Position numbers and translations under genes: made by a program. The notes beneath the pieces were generated by a model. The model was not told where the DNA came from. It did not search any database and worked only from the letters and a program-made list of their open reading frames with translations. Shown here in pieces: positions 46,786-57,305 of a DNA stretch of 64,000 bases; position 1 is the first letter of the stretch; each line of letters opens with the position of its first letter. Origin of the DNA: Ptychodera flava (lineage: Eukaryota > Hemichordata > Enteropneusta > Ptychoderidae); contig NC_091944.1 in assembly GCF_041260155.1 (NCBI RefSeq), forward strand, positions 14,423,772 to 14,487,771, written 5' to 3'.

Positions 46786-47310
46786 TGACTTTGTACCACG
46801 ACTTCGTGGTTTTTGGAGAGTTCCACTGGGTCACCTAGTTCTAGGCCCCGTACGATATAGCAGCAAGCAGTGAAAAACGTACAGCATTAGTTTTTGAAAT
46901 CATGGTTTATTAATGATTTGATACTAAAATGAGGGATTGTTTATTCCTTGCCTCGTCTTGAGGCAAAAGACGCCCCCTCACCTGGAACAATGTCCCATTA
47001 GGAGTGCACCAGTCATCCACTCTTGATACTTTTAAGAAGAACATCATTTTTTTTCTGTTTAGTAGAGCATACTAAACAACTCTGACTCTGCAAAGCGCTA
47101 TTGAACAGTATCGCATTTGGAGTTCGCTGCTAGAGAAATCCATTTGATTGATTGATTGATTGATTGATTAATTTGATTTGTTCACGTTTAATGGTTTTTG
47201 GCGATTTCCACTTGGTCGCCTAAAACTGGCCGACGCCGTATAGCAGCAAGAAATGAAAAAAAACCCATACACTGCTGCTTATGAAAACCATGATTTATTA
47301 ATCATTTGGT
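46786..47310. repeat. Paired ~130-bp direct repeats around a LINE end
   Basis: 46,800-46,935 and 47,185-47,305 are diverged direct copies. Shared phrases are 'ggtttttgg', 'ttccactgggtc' or 'ttccacttggtc', 'atagcagcaag', 'catggtttattaat' or 'catgatttattaat' and 'taccaaaat'. They bracket the LINE tail at 46,960-47,166. Confidence 0.55.
46960..47166 (+). pseudogene. LINE 3' end fragment with (ATTG)n tail
   Basis: The translated pattern WNNVPLGVHQSSTLDTFKKN followed by a stop is the typical C-terminus of CR1/L2-like LINE polyproteins. The fragment ends in ATTG tandem repeats (47,146-47,166), a common 3' terminus for such elements. It is a severely 5'-truncated insertion. Confidence 0.65.
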
Positions 47311-48985
47311 ACCAAAATAAGGTAGTATTTTCTGGCAATTTACAGGTCCCTTTGAATGTAACTTTCCTTTACACACGGTATTAGGTGGTGTTGTCGACAA
47401 ATTCAGTTAGTCATAATCATTATGTTTTAAATCCTGAATAAATTTGTTGTAGTGTCATCTAAAGCAGTCTTCAAGGTTATGATGTTGAATGTGAGAAAAC
47501 AATGCTCAAAGGGCCAAAGATTAACGATCAGTGCTTTACCGTTGATAAGCTGAGCTGATATGCGAAAAGTAAAGTTAAGTTTATTCAGTTAGGGAGGGCA
47601 ATGGTACCTTCAATCCAAGCTGTCTAACACTCAATGATGCAGATATTCCCCTTTTGCGGACAGTCTCTGAAAACTACGTCAGGAGAGTATCTGAAAAGTT
47701 TTCCCATGACAATTCATTATTAAGGGCAATTGCAGTTCATAGTAATCTCATATGGAGACACTGAAGTCGTGATGAAGTTTGAAAACCAACATCAGCTGAA
47801 CTACGAAGACATGAAACTCTTGATTGCCTTACATAAAACAAATAAAAGTCATTTTTCTAAAAGACGATTCTCCTGATAAATATCTTGACTTTGACCCTAC
47901 GTGTTTAGAGATCAGGAAAGGTGATAGTTTCAGTGACATGATAGATGTGCGTTACAGTATGCCAAACCTATTGTCCTTTACAAAGAGGCCAATGGTTAAT
48001 TAAGTCAGTAAATGTAGAGCTGGTCATACTATTTCCCATCCTACTGATCTCTGTCAAATATCAAGGTATGAAGTTTTACCGACTACTCGTGAAAGCTTAT
48101 ACTACAATGGCCAGTCATTCTGTGCTAAAGACAGCATAAGAACATTCTAAAGGGTTCAGCCCCTTAGAATCTTTCTTGTGTGTCTCTAACCGTTCGGTCA
48201 CTTGGCCTCCTATCGGTTGATAGGGTATGTGTATTATCTCAGTCTTGGAGGGGGGTTGTGAACTTATAATTGCGATTATTTTATAAATCCGTTGTCAGTG
48301 AAGCAACTACACCTGCTGGGTGCATCATACATTGGTTGATGATATCAGAAATAGAACAGAGGAATGAATTGACGGTGAGGTTGGAGTTTTTCAATCAAAG
48401 GAAGCTTCGAAATATCACTGACACATGTCATGTTGGGTATCTTGTCTGTGGGGCAATGCTGATAAATCAGATGTTAGACTAGTTCACATGTACCACTTAT
48501 AATAGATTTTGGGTGGAAACTCGTTGGGGGTAAAATGAGTGTAATCCGGGACTTAGATAAAAATTGATAAAATAATAATAATGTTAAGTTTCGGACTAAT
48601 GGATGCAAATGCGGAAACTAATGTGGAAACATTTCGTAAATGTTTGTAATCTGATAATGTTTATAAATCAGGTCGTAAATGTGTACACTGTTAAATACAC
48701 ATGCAACAAAGATCGGCAACAGCGTCATCTGATGAATATTTAACTGCTTTAGGTGGGGCAGTACACGATAATGAGTAAAGTCTTTGGCGAGATATTGTAA
48801 AAATATTGTTGGATGAATAAATACCACCAAACTACACTTGAATCACTTGAACACTTGAAACTATTCCTATCATGATTGTCATATTGTCATGATACTATTC
48901 ACTGAGGTTGCTTGGCGGTCATTTGCTTTTTTGTTTTCAATTATTACCTCAACGTGAATATACTATATTCAGACACACAGCAACC

Positions 48986-48989
<4 letters not shown>
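47311..48989. other. Unassigned; possible relic coding at 47.6-48.0 kb
   Basis: 47,635-47,765 has a protein-like stretch (PLLRTVSENYVRRVSEKFSH), broken by stops. No family was recognised and the rest is featureless. Confidence 0.3.

Positions 48990-49058
<69 letters not shown>
48990..49058. repeat. (AT)n microsatellite
   Basis: A TA dinucleotide run of about 69 bp with one phase slip. Confidence 0.95.
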
Positions 49059-49060
<2 letters not shown>

Positions 49061-49408
49061 TGTAAAACAAGTCTTTTTAGTGTCTGTGTTTCAACTTGTG
49101 TCACAGAATTAACTGACATTGCTGCATGTTCAAGCGACTATTGACTTGTCATTTATCCTATCTGAGCAGATTGTCTAAAATTTTAAGTCGTGATTTATAT
49201 ATTTTCAGTTTAAGTTTTATTTTATTGATCCAAGTATATTACTTTTACCTTAGTTTAATTTAATGTAATGAATATGTCTTTTTCCTGCACTTTGCGAAGT
49301 GGCTTGCACTTACACTCACAATCTGCTCGGAGAGGAAAATTGACAAGTGAATGGCTGCCTAAACCTGCGGCAAAATCAGTTAATACTGTGACACAAGCTG
49401 AAACACAT

Positions 49409-49520
<112 letters not shown>

Positions 49521-50054
49521 GTAGCTATATATACATATGTATATTTTTTCGATTGTATTTATTTTTGTCTGTGTGTCTGAATATCATCTGTTCATGTTTC
49601 AGTGATGATTGAAAATAAATAGCAACAAAATGTTTACTATGCACCATTCGGGGCAGATGAATATTCCACATTGATAAAGAATCATTAGCATAAATTTCAA
49701 TACCGAAACAATGTCAATCAATATCATTTACATTAATTAGAACTAATATGTCCGGTATAGTGCACTAATAGACAAAATGACTGCTAAACGACCTTAATGA
49801 ATAGTATCATGACAATAATGATAGAGATAATTTATGCAAATAAATTACTTTAAAACATGTCATTTTAGCTAGCATCCTTTTCCATGAATTTAGCTTAATC
49901 TGTCATTTCGCTAATTTAGATGTCGCTAATTCAAACTTTTCCCTATATTCATTGGTTAGGATGTTGTTTAAAATAAAAACCTGCTGATAGCAAAGAAAAT
50001 AAAAAAAAATTGCTAAAAAAGCATGGAGCTAATTCAAAGTGTTTTACAGTAATC
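49521..50054. other. Unassigned AT-rich
   Basis: No gene recognised. Scattered phrases such as 'aatttatgcaaataaatta' recur in the following tandem units. Confidence 0.35.
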
Positions 50055-50540
50055 AAGAGGTAAGGCGTGAGTATTCAGTCTGTTAGTATGGATATATACT
50101 TCCTGGACAAGCTAGGTAAAATGAATACACACTCTTTCTTTCATTCCAGCAGACACTGCATGCTGTCATTTGGCCATTAGTTAGCTCATATAGTGCTAAT
50201 TATAATATGGATAATTTATGCAAATAAATTAATTAAGAAATGGGAGAAGTGTGGTTCGTAAGTATCTGAAGTATGGATGTATATACACAGGATAGGCTAG
50301 GTGATATTGATGCACACTCTTTCATTCCAACAGACAATGCATCGTGTTCTATAGCCATTATCTTGCATATAGGTGCTAATTATAATAAATATAATTTTGC
50401 AAGGAAATGAATTAAAAGGTAAGGCATGTGTAGTCTGTTAGTATGGATTTATATGCACTGGATAGGCTAAGTGAAATGGATGCACACTCTTTATGTGATC
50501 TAGCAGACAGCATCTTGTTCTCTGAAGGCATTTCCAGCTA
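50055..50540 (+). repeat. ~185-bp tandem repeat, about 2.7 copies
   Basis: Units start near 50,055, 50,245 and 50,420. Each contains 'gttagtatgga' or 'gaagtatgga', 'ggataggcta', 'tgcacactcttt' and 'cagacaatgcat' or similar, then 'gtgctaattataata'. Clearly diverged. Confidence 0.7.
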
Positions 50541-50855
50541 TCTATAGAAATGAGAAATTTTGTGGAGGAGGCCCAGGATCCCAGGTGATAGGAGAGAAAC
50601 TCCTCCTCATACACCCTCCTCGCCCTACACGTTGTGAAGTACCGACGTAAGTCATAGACACAAAATTGTAGGTTTCTTCATTTTGTCAAAATATTTTCCT
50701 CTTCCCTTGGCCTGAAGGCCCTTCTTAAATCAACTGGGCTTTTTACTCACGACGGGCTGCTTTTTTAAACAATACGATTTGATAGTAAAACTTTGAACAT
50801 ATATCTTGCCGACAGAGAACAACTAGTGAGGTCATGAATTGATACAGGTCCAACA

Positions 50856-51775
50856 CAGTGTGCGAAATTAACGTCGGTCCGACGGTCCGAGACCGACAGA
50901 TTTCTCGTCGGGCCGAAAGTTTTTAGCAACATGTCGGTCCTTATGACCGACTGGAATTTGGAATAGATGATGAAAATTTCTCCGTCAAGACCTGTAACAG
51001 ATCCAGATAATGACTAACTTTGAATCATATTGATTCAGACTTGAATGTCATGCACCTATCAATGTTTTCCACCGTGGGAGTGCGGGCAACAGGGGATATT
51101 GATCGCACTTCGTGTCCTGGTAGGTATTCACCCACTTCTCTACCACTCACGTTGGCTAATTTCAGAAGTGATTTTCAGCTCGCCAACCATTTTCAATCAC
51201 AATATCACATGCCCAGGTGTAGTGTACAATTTTACCCAGCCATATAGAGAACATCATCTCCCTGTCATGAGAGACAAACTGTCTCGCTTTCATCACCCAC
51301 ACGTAGTCAGTGCATGAGCCCGTATTCCCCGGCCCCTGGGTGTTTGACATCATTTTATGGTCCGAAAGTGGGGGATTTGACATGGCTAGAAAAAAGTCAA
51401 ATTCTCCTGTTAGTCCCATAGCCCCCCCCCCGTGGGTGGTGGAAAACATTGATAAATGTGTGCGCATGACAGTGAGGAAAATGAGGGCTGTGATCTTTTT
51501 CAGTTTCCAGATCATGTAGCTGAATGATGAATGATGCATTCACTTACACTATTCTGCAATCTATGTGAACAACAGTCCTTTTGTATTGAAAAAGGACAAG
51601 AAAAATTAAATACTACAACATTCAAAAGCATAGTATTAGTCGAGAGAGTGTTTACTTTAATGGTCGTATACAACTGCATTTATTGAGGACCGGCAGTTTT
51701 CTGTAAGGACCTGAAGCTTTGGCTTGGTGCAGGCCCTTATGACCTGAAGCTATTTTCTTTTAATTTCGCACACTG
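50856..51775. mobile_element. Non-autonomous hAT element (920 bp)
   Basis: The terminal inverted repeat CAGTGTGCGAAATTAA is exact at both ends (50,856-50,871 and 51,760-51,775). The element is flanked by a perfect 8-bp duplication, GTCCAACA (50,848-50,855 and 51,776-51,783). A CAGTG terminus plus an 8-bp duplication is diagnostic of hAT elements. Subterminal sequence is rich in 'gtcggtcc' and 'gaccga', likely transposase-binding repeats. Interior frames (51,045-51,317 +; 51,162-51,539 -) show no transposase domain. Confidence 0.92.
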
Positions 51776-51832
51776 GTCCAACAGTTTCAGTTGATATACT
51801 TCAAGATTTACTTCTGAGCCTGTGGTGTTTTA

Positions 51833-52622
51833 AGCTCACGTGTTCACAAAGTGAGCTAATGTATTAGCGATGTCTGTCTGTCTGTGTGTATGCGTGCGTG
51901 TGTGTGTGTGTGTTTGTGTGTCTGTACGATAATTCAAAAACGCCTGAACGGATTCAAGTAAGATTGGTAGACAGGTACTGTAGGTTAATTGCAAGAACTC
52001 ATTAGATTTTGTCTAGTGTGGTTATCAATGACGTTATGAAATGTCATTTTTTTCATATAATGTCCACACATATCAAGAAACACTGCACAAACTTTCATGA
52101 AACTTTTCACGATGACAAAATCAGAACATTTTGATGATACTGTGAGTGTCATGTCAATTGTCTGCTTAATTGCATATGTGATGAACTTTTGTAATTAGTG
52201 ATGTAACACCAAAATTCCTATACCAAATTTAATGATATCTGCTACAGATATTGATCTGATAGATTTCTAACTGTACTGAGAAGCATTGGGCAGTGTCAAG
52301 TTAATAAATAGCTCATTTGCATATTTAATGAAGTTTTGTAATTAGTCATATAACTCCATAATAACTGCACAAAATTTGATGAAATCTGCTGCAGCTACTG
52401 ATCCGAAAAATATCTGACAGTGTTGTGAACCACTAAGTAGTGTTAAGTTAATTGATAATTCATTTGCATATATAGTGACTTTCGTAATTAGTGATTTATC
52501 TCGAGAGTACTGTGCGAAAGTTGATGAAACCTGTTACATATAATGACCTAACAGATACATGGATACCTGATTGTTCTGTGAAGTGTTCTACTATGTAATG
52601 AACCTGTTAGCCCACGTGAGCA
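51833..52622. mobile_element. Element with GCTCACGTG ends and ~155-bp repeats
   Basis: The left end has 'agctcacgtg' and a second inverted 'gtgagct' just inside. The right end carries 'cacgtgagc' (52,614-52,622). A (TGTC)/(TG) run follows the left end (51,870-51,930). The body has three or four diverged ~155-bp units with 'agttaat', 'ctcatttgcatat', 'gtaattagt' and 'gatgaaatctgct'. The design (hairpin end, simple repeat, tandem body) parallels 39,727-41,283. Confidence 0.6.
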
Positions 52623-52644
52623 CATTCAGTCCACATCTGGTTAC

Positions 52645-52860
52645 TTATTTATAATAAATATGTCACTCGGCCTGATAAATGTGAAGAAAAGATGTTTGCT
52701 GATGATAGTACAATGCACGTGGTGGCTACGGCTATTGTCGACATAGAATATGAAGTAAAGGGTAACATGGAACATGTAAATAATTGGTGTTTACACAAAA
52801 TCTGTCCAGGTATTGTGAAAACTAAATGCATCGATCGCTAGAAGGCAAAATGTCTCACTA
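52645..52860 (+). pseudogene. LINE reverse transcriptase fragment
   Basis: A short open stretch reads KMFADDSTMHVV, then NMEHVNNWCLHKICPGIVKT. This matches the catalytic [F/Y]ADD box and following helix of non-LTR reverse transcriptases. Both sides are truncated. Confidence 0.7.
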
Positions 52861-54457
52861 TACTTGTCCATTGCTGAAGTTTAAATCTGTGATCATGACA
52901 TAAAAAATGTAGAGTATGAATAAGTGCTTTGAATCACAGGGTGCTGTCTGTCTATGTCTGACTATTTCATCATTACTTTGGTCAACCTAATGTATTGCAA
53001 GATTCCAATAATGACACAGCCTAACACTTTATTCGATGGTTGTGCGTGCACATGATTGAGCAATGTCTGTTCCCCTGATTTAGAAATCCAACATACTCTT
53101 CTCCAGAGTACTATATAAGAGATCCACTAAGGGCACCACATCTGTTTCATATTTTGTTTTGTTTTTCCATGACTGAAAAAATAGAAAGAAAAAGAGTGAT
53201 ATTCGGAATTATCAATGAATTTGTTGTAGAATATATTTTACACAGTAGCTCCACCAGTAGCTGAAGCTACTTAGACACCCTTAGAGTTAACAGTAGAACC
53301 AACAGTATCATAAATGGATTCAACATCACAGCCTGATAGTTATTCAACTGAAAGAAAATTAGATTCAGTATGTCCAACTAATACCACGTATCAGATGTTA
53401 ATTATCAAAGTTAAGTCGAGATTGAACTTTGCGTTATAGTAAGATAAGAGAACAATGGCGAAAGAAACTTGTAAAGGACAGAAAATTAAAATAACCAATC
53501 GACTGATATAAACGCTTATCTTATACTAGAACTAAAACTAGTACCTGGAGGCACTTTCCTTAGTAACGCTATGGCCAAAAACACATGATAACCACCCCTG
53601 AGTATTCAGAGAGAATGGTGGACACATATGAGTACTTACTCCGCATGGTAAAGGAGGGGTATGCTTTATTTCATATATGGTATTGTATTAAAAACATGTT
53701 AAAGTATCATTATTGACAATATCTGTAAGCAAACAAACAAACAAACAAACAAACAAACAAACAAACAAAGGAAAATAAACTCCGTTCTTTGTTGACAAAC
53801 ATGAACAGAAATACGCCGCCCTTTGGTTTTGTATTGTATACGGAAAAAATCATACACAACAAATAAACAAACATACATAAACAAACAACAATCAAGGAGA
53901 CAGAGTTCCCAGTACTAATACGGATTTTACAGAACCTCAGTCGTGTGCCGAACGGGCCCTCGTAAGCTCGGGCCCTTCCGCCGTACAACCTCGGTCCTGA
54001 AAACCCGTGACTGTGTATATTACAAAGACCGATGATAAATGGACAAAACTTTGCATGATATGATGCTGCTGGTTGAACTCCCAGTCTACCGATTTTATGT
54101 CCCCTTGGCCAGGAAAGCGAGGTCAAGCATGCAAGTACATATAGACATGTTACAAGACAAGAAACCAGGACAATAAGCCTACTTCTGGCATATATTATGG
54201 TTCTCCTTGTCCCATTCAATTAAATTCAAAAAATATAGCCTATTGGCTATATTTGCAAATTTTTCATTACTGTAAATGTAGTTTGTTTGCTACTGTTATT
54301 ACCGTTTAAATACATTTGCTGATGTCACTTTTGATGTATACTTATGGGTATTTTTTTCCTAATTTCAGGTCGTTCAACGAATCAGTGCGGCAATCATATA
54401 CTCTGCAGCATATTCACGAGACTGGTGCATAGGACATAGCCATATCGTATCCCACCT
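52861..54457. other. Unassigned, with (AAAC)n microsatellite
   Basis: The AAAC run is at 53,729-53,769. A 169-codon minus-strand frame (53,710-54,219) runs through that repeat and has no recognised domain. A palindrome 'gggccctcgtaagctcgggc' lies near 53,955. Confidence 0.4.
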
Positions 54458-54775
54458 TTAGGGGAGAACGCACCTCGGGGACAGACATTCGGACTCCCAA
54501 ACTTTTACAATTCTCTTCTGATATACCACATGTGGGGGTTCATTTTAAAGCTCTTGGTGAAAGAAAACTTTTCCATAGAGTTAACACAGGGGTGGCGACC
54601 ATTTTGAATTTCTAATATCGGTAAATCTTGGGTAATTTGTTTCTCTAGTACCAAAATTTGCATGGTGACCCTCTATTTTTATTCTTGATTTTGAAAGAGA
54701 ATGATTGAAAGATTCCTTGAGGAAAGTTAGAGCAAAAGTTTAAGTCTTTCACTTTCGAGGTGCATACTACCTTAA
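54458..54775 (+). repeat. Dispersed repeat, copy 2
   Basis: Partner of 6,540-6,865 in the same orientation. It lacks the internal insertion of copy 1. Confidence 0.6.
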
Positions 54776-56357
54776 TGTAACCGTCGATGGTTCTGTGTGA
54801 CTCTCTAGTCTTATAAGACAAACTTATCAACGTGTGTGTAAATCTGCTATGTTTTTAAGGAAAACGAGAAAAGTTACTGTAATTTTACCGTGAAAGGAGT
54901 TCAAGATGCAGCGTCGAGCTTTTAATCTCGCTAGGCTTGAAATATAGTGATGGACCATCAACTTTGTAATTTTTTTCATTTTCACATTAGTTGGTAAACG
55001 TTCAACTTATTCACTTACGGAGACGAAAAATATTTAGTCATGTTGCATTGGATTGAAGAGCAACCCAAGCATAATCTTATACTCCCAATTTTATATTTCA
55101 TATAAGAAGTGTTACTTCAGTAAATATTATTTGGTACTACATATTTACCATCGTCAATTTCTGCTATCGGTAACCTCCTCCCGTTTCGAATGATTTGCTA
55201 CAACGTGTGCTATGTTCAGCACGGAGGCAACCTACTGGTAGGGTGACCGGACGAGAGGCCCTCCTATAACACTGGGGCTGACATGAAAAATCTGAGAGTG
55301 AATGCTCGAAATCGAAGGCTTAAAGTGGGGCTCAGTTAGTGATAAGTTGTACAAATTCACCTTAATTATGCAACAGTTGTGCACATTTATGTATGTGAAC
55401 AAGGTAATGGCGACAAAATTTTGAAGTTTACGAACACACTTTGTAGACAAAGGTCAGGGGGACGCCATCTTGGAAGTCGTCTACTCGCACGCGAACGGCC
55501 GCTATGAGAGATCGCGAGAACGGAAATAGTTGCATTTCTCAGCGAATGTTGTGAAGAGAAGGAAGTCAAAATGAGTGCAAAAATTTCCCAAAAACGTCTT
55601 TTTTCTTCCGAGAAACTGCTGACGAAATTTTCACTCTGAAACGTCTATGACTTTTGGCATCGTTTTCCAAGAAGGGAAGGAATGGCCATGCGGGCAAATT
55701 GTACCTTAGATATTTTTCTACTTGTTCTGTGCTTTAATAAGGCTCGGCTATGCAGCGCAAATTAACGCGGTTTAACATGGTTTTCCTAAAGCAGGAAGTA
55801 AGGTTTGCAATAGTGCCGTACTTGAACAACATGCTTTTTGACCCGTGCGGACTAGACTTGGTTCAAGTCTGTGATTTGTGAATGTTTGAGTGGAGTGAAC
55901 GCAATGATTTGTATTCTGCTTTCATGTGAAACGCGCGCGTGAGTGGACGCGATGAGTAGGGTGAACGCGATGAGTGGAGTGAACGCTATACAGCGGAGTT
56001 TCACCCGGAATCACAGACTTGGCTTTCTTGCACGATCTGCGTTGCTATAAATTATTCATGAGATGACGTTTTCTTTACTCATATATTATTCATAAGATGA
56101 CATCACTAAATTTTACACATTGGGAGGAGTTACCAATTGACCCAAACGAGACGTGCATAAAACTCACATGGCATTGTCGACAAAATGTCGAGTGCGATCA
56201 CTCCCACAAAAGTCAGCACGACCTCTGTTGTATCACCGAAAACGCGTGAAATATCTGTGTTGTTTGTGGGGTCCATGTCGCAAAATGCGAAAATCGTCGC
56301 CGGTTATTCAAGGATGGAAAAAGACACCGTCCCTTCAGTTGTAGCCTGTTCTCTTAC
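54776..56357. other. Unassigned; CpG-rich patch and short minisatellite
   Basis: 55,455-55,535 is locally CpG-rich and holds GCCATCTTGG, a YY1-type site on the minus strand, so a promoter is possible. 55,890-55,990 repeats 'gtgaacgcgatgagt' and 'gagtggagtgaacgc' about every 20 bp. If the exon at 56,358-56,555 is real, this stretch is its first intron or beyond. No second helicase exon was found. Confidence 0.3.
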
Positions 56358-56555
56358 GTGCCCAAAGCGATGGAAATCAAAACAATGTGGGGCGACTTCG
56401 TATGTCAGTGATTTTCCGCTGCCGGTTGGTGCGCAGACGAACACATCTTTTCCCTCAATGTAACTCTCAACAAGCTTTCTTTGGTAATCTCGCATGATTA
56501 GCGATGGTCGACCGATCAGTTGTAAAACGCGGTTGATGTCTGAACTTGATGCCAT
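56358..56555 (-). CDS. RecQ-like DNA helicase, first exon (partial)
   Basis: An ATG in strong context (A at -3, G at +4) opens 66 codons that end exactly at a consensus donor, CAC|GTAAGAG. The peptide shows the entry of a superfamily-2 helicase. RDYQRKLVESYIEGKDVFV (about residues 22-40) precedes the Walker A motif APTGSGKS (42-49), which binds ATP, and then LTYEVAPHCFDF. This spacing is typical of RecQ-type 3'-5' DNA helicases, nuclear enzymes that unwind recombination intermediates. The DEAH box and helicase C domain are not found in the next 1.5 kb of its strand. So this is either exon 1 of a gene with long introns or an orphan fragment. A ~600-bp hairpin lies about 150 bp upstream. Confidence 0.6.
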
Positions 56556-56709
56556 TATTCGCTCAGATATAAAACGTACTCGATACTAGCTTTGCACGGA
56601 GATGACAACAGACTTTTTAATGCATGCAGAGGTTTATTAGCATGCGTTCTTCTTATTGGCCAGAATAATGGCGGGGGCTGTCAATCATTTTGTATTTGCT
56701 CTACGTCAC

Positions 56710-57305
56710 TGTGTACACAGTCCGTCTCACCACAGGGTGTTGTCTAAATGTCCGTCCCCAGGGGTGGGTAGGTGTTTCGTTGTATTGCTAAAAAGATATA
56801 TTCTACCAACCTTTGGTGTTTTGGTCTTAAACTTAGCACTGCCCTTGACAATCTTGCGTTAACGTTTTATTCAACATGCTGTATCTATTATCTGATGAGT
56901 TTGAGTGCCTAATTGGCCAAAGTAAGCAAGGGTAAATTACTAAGCTGTGGACGCTGTCACCAGATTATCACCGGATTAAATTTGACAAAGTCAACAACGA
57001 ACGCGCCAGTAAGGTCTTCAGTTATACCTTACTGGCGCGTTCGTTGTTGACTTTGTCAAATTTAATCCGGTGATGATCTGGTGACAGCGTCCACAGCTTA
57101 GTAATTTACCCTTGATTACTTTGGTTAATTAGGCACTCAAACTCATCAGATAATAGATACAGCATGTTGATAAAACGTATACGCAAGATTGTCAAGGGCA
57201 GTGCTAAAGGTTGGTAGAATATATCTTTATTAGCGTTACAACGAAACACCTACCCACCCCTGGGGACGGACATGTAGACAGCCCCCTGTGGTCTCACCGC
57301 CTGTA
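56710..57305. mobile_element. ~600-bp hairpin foldback element
   Basis: Two ~290-bp arms pair about a ~10-nt loop near 57,012-57,022 ('ccagtaaggt' / 'accttactgg'). Pairing continues outward to 'ggggacggacatgtagaca' on the right and its near-complement at 56,740 on the left. The left arm has an extra ~17 bp near 56,820 and a few substitutions. No coding capacity and no clear target duplication. Confidence 0.75.

Noticed and set aside
51162..51539. 125-codon minus-strand frame inside the hAT element as a transposase
   Set aside because: Too short, with no hAT dimerisation or catalytic motifs. The element is best treated as non-autonomous.
53710..54219. 169-codon minus-strand frame, one of the longest in the window
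   Set aside because: It ends in a translated AAAC microsatellite (Cys-Leu-Phe-Val repeats) and shows no domain, splice signal or sensible composition.
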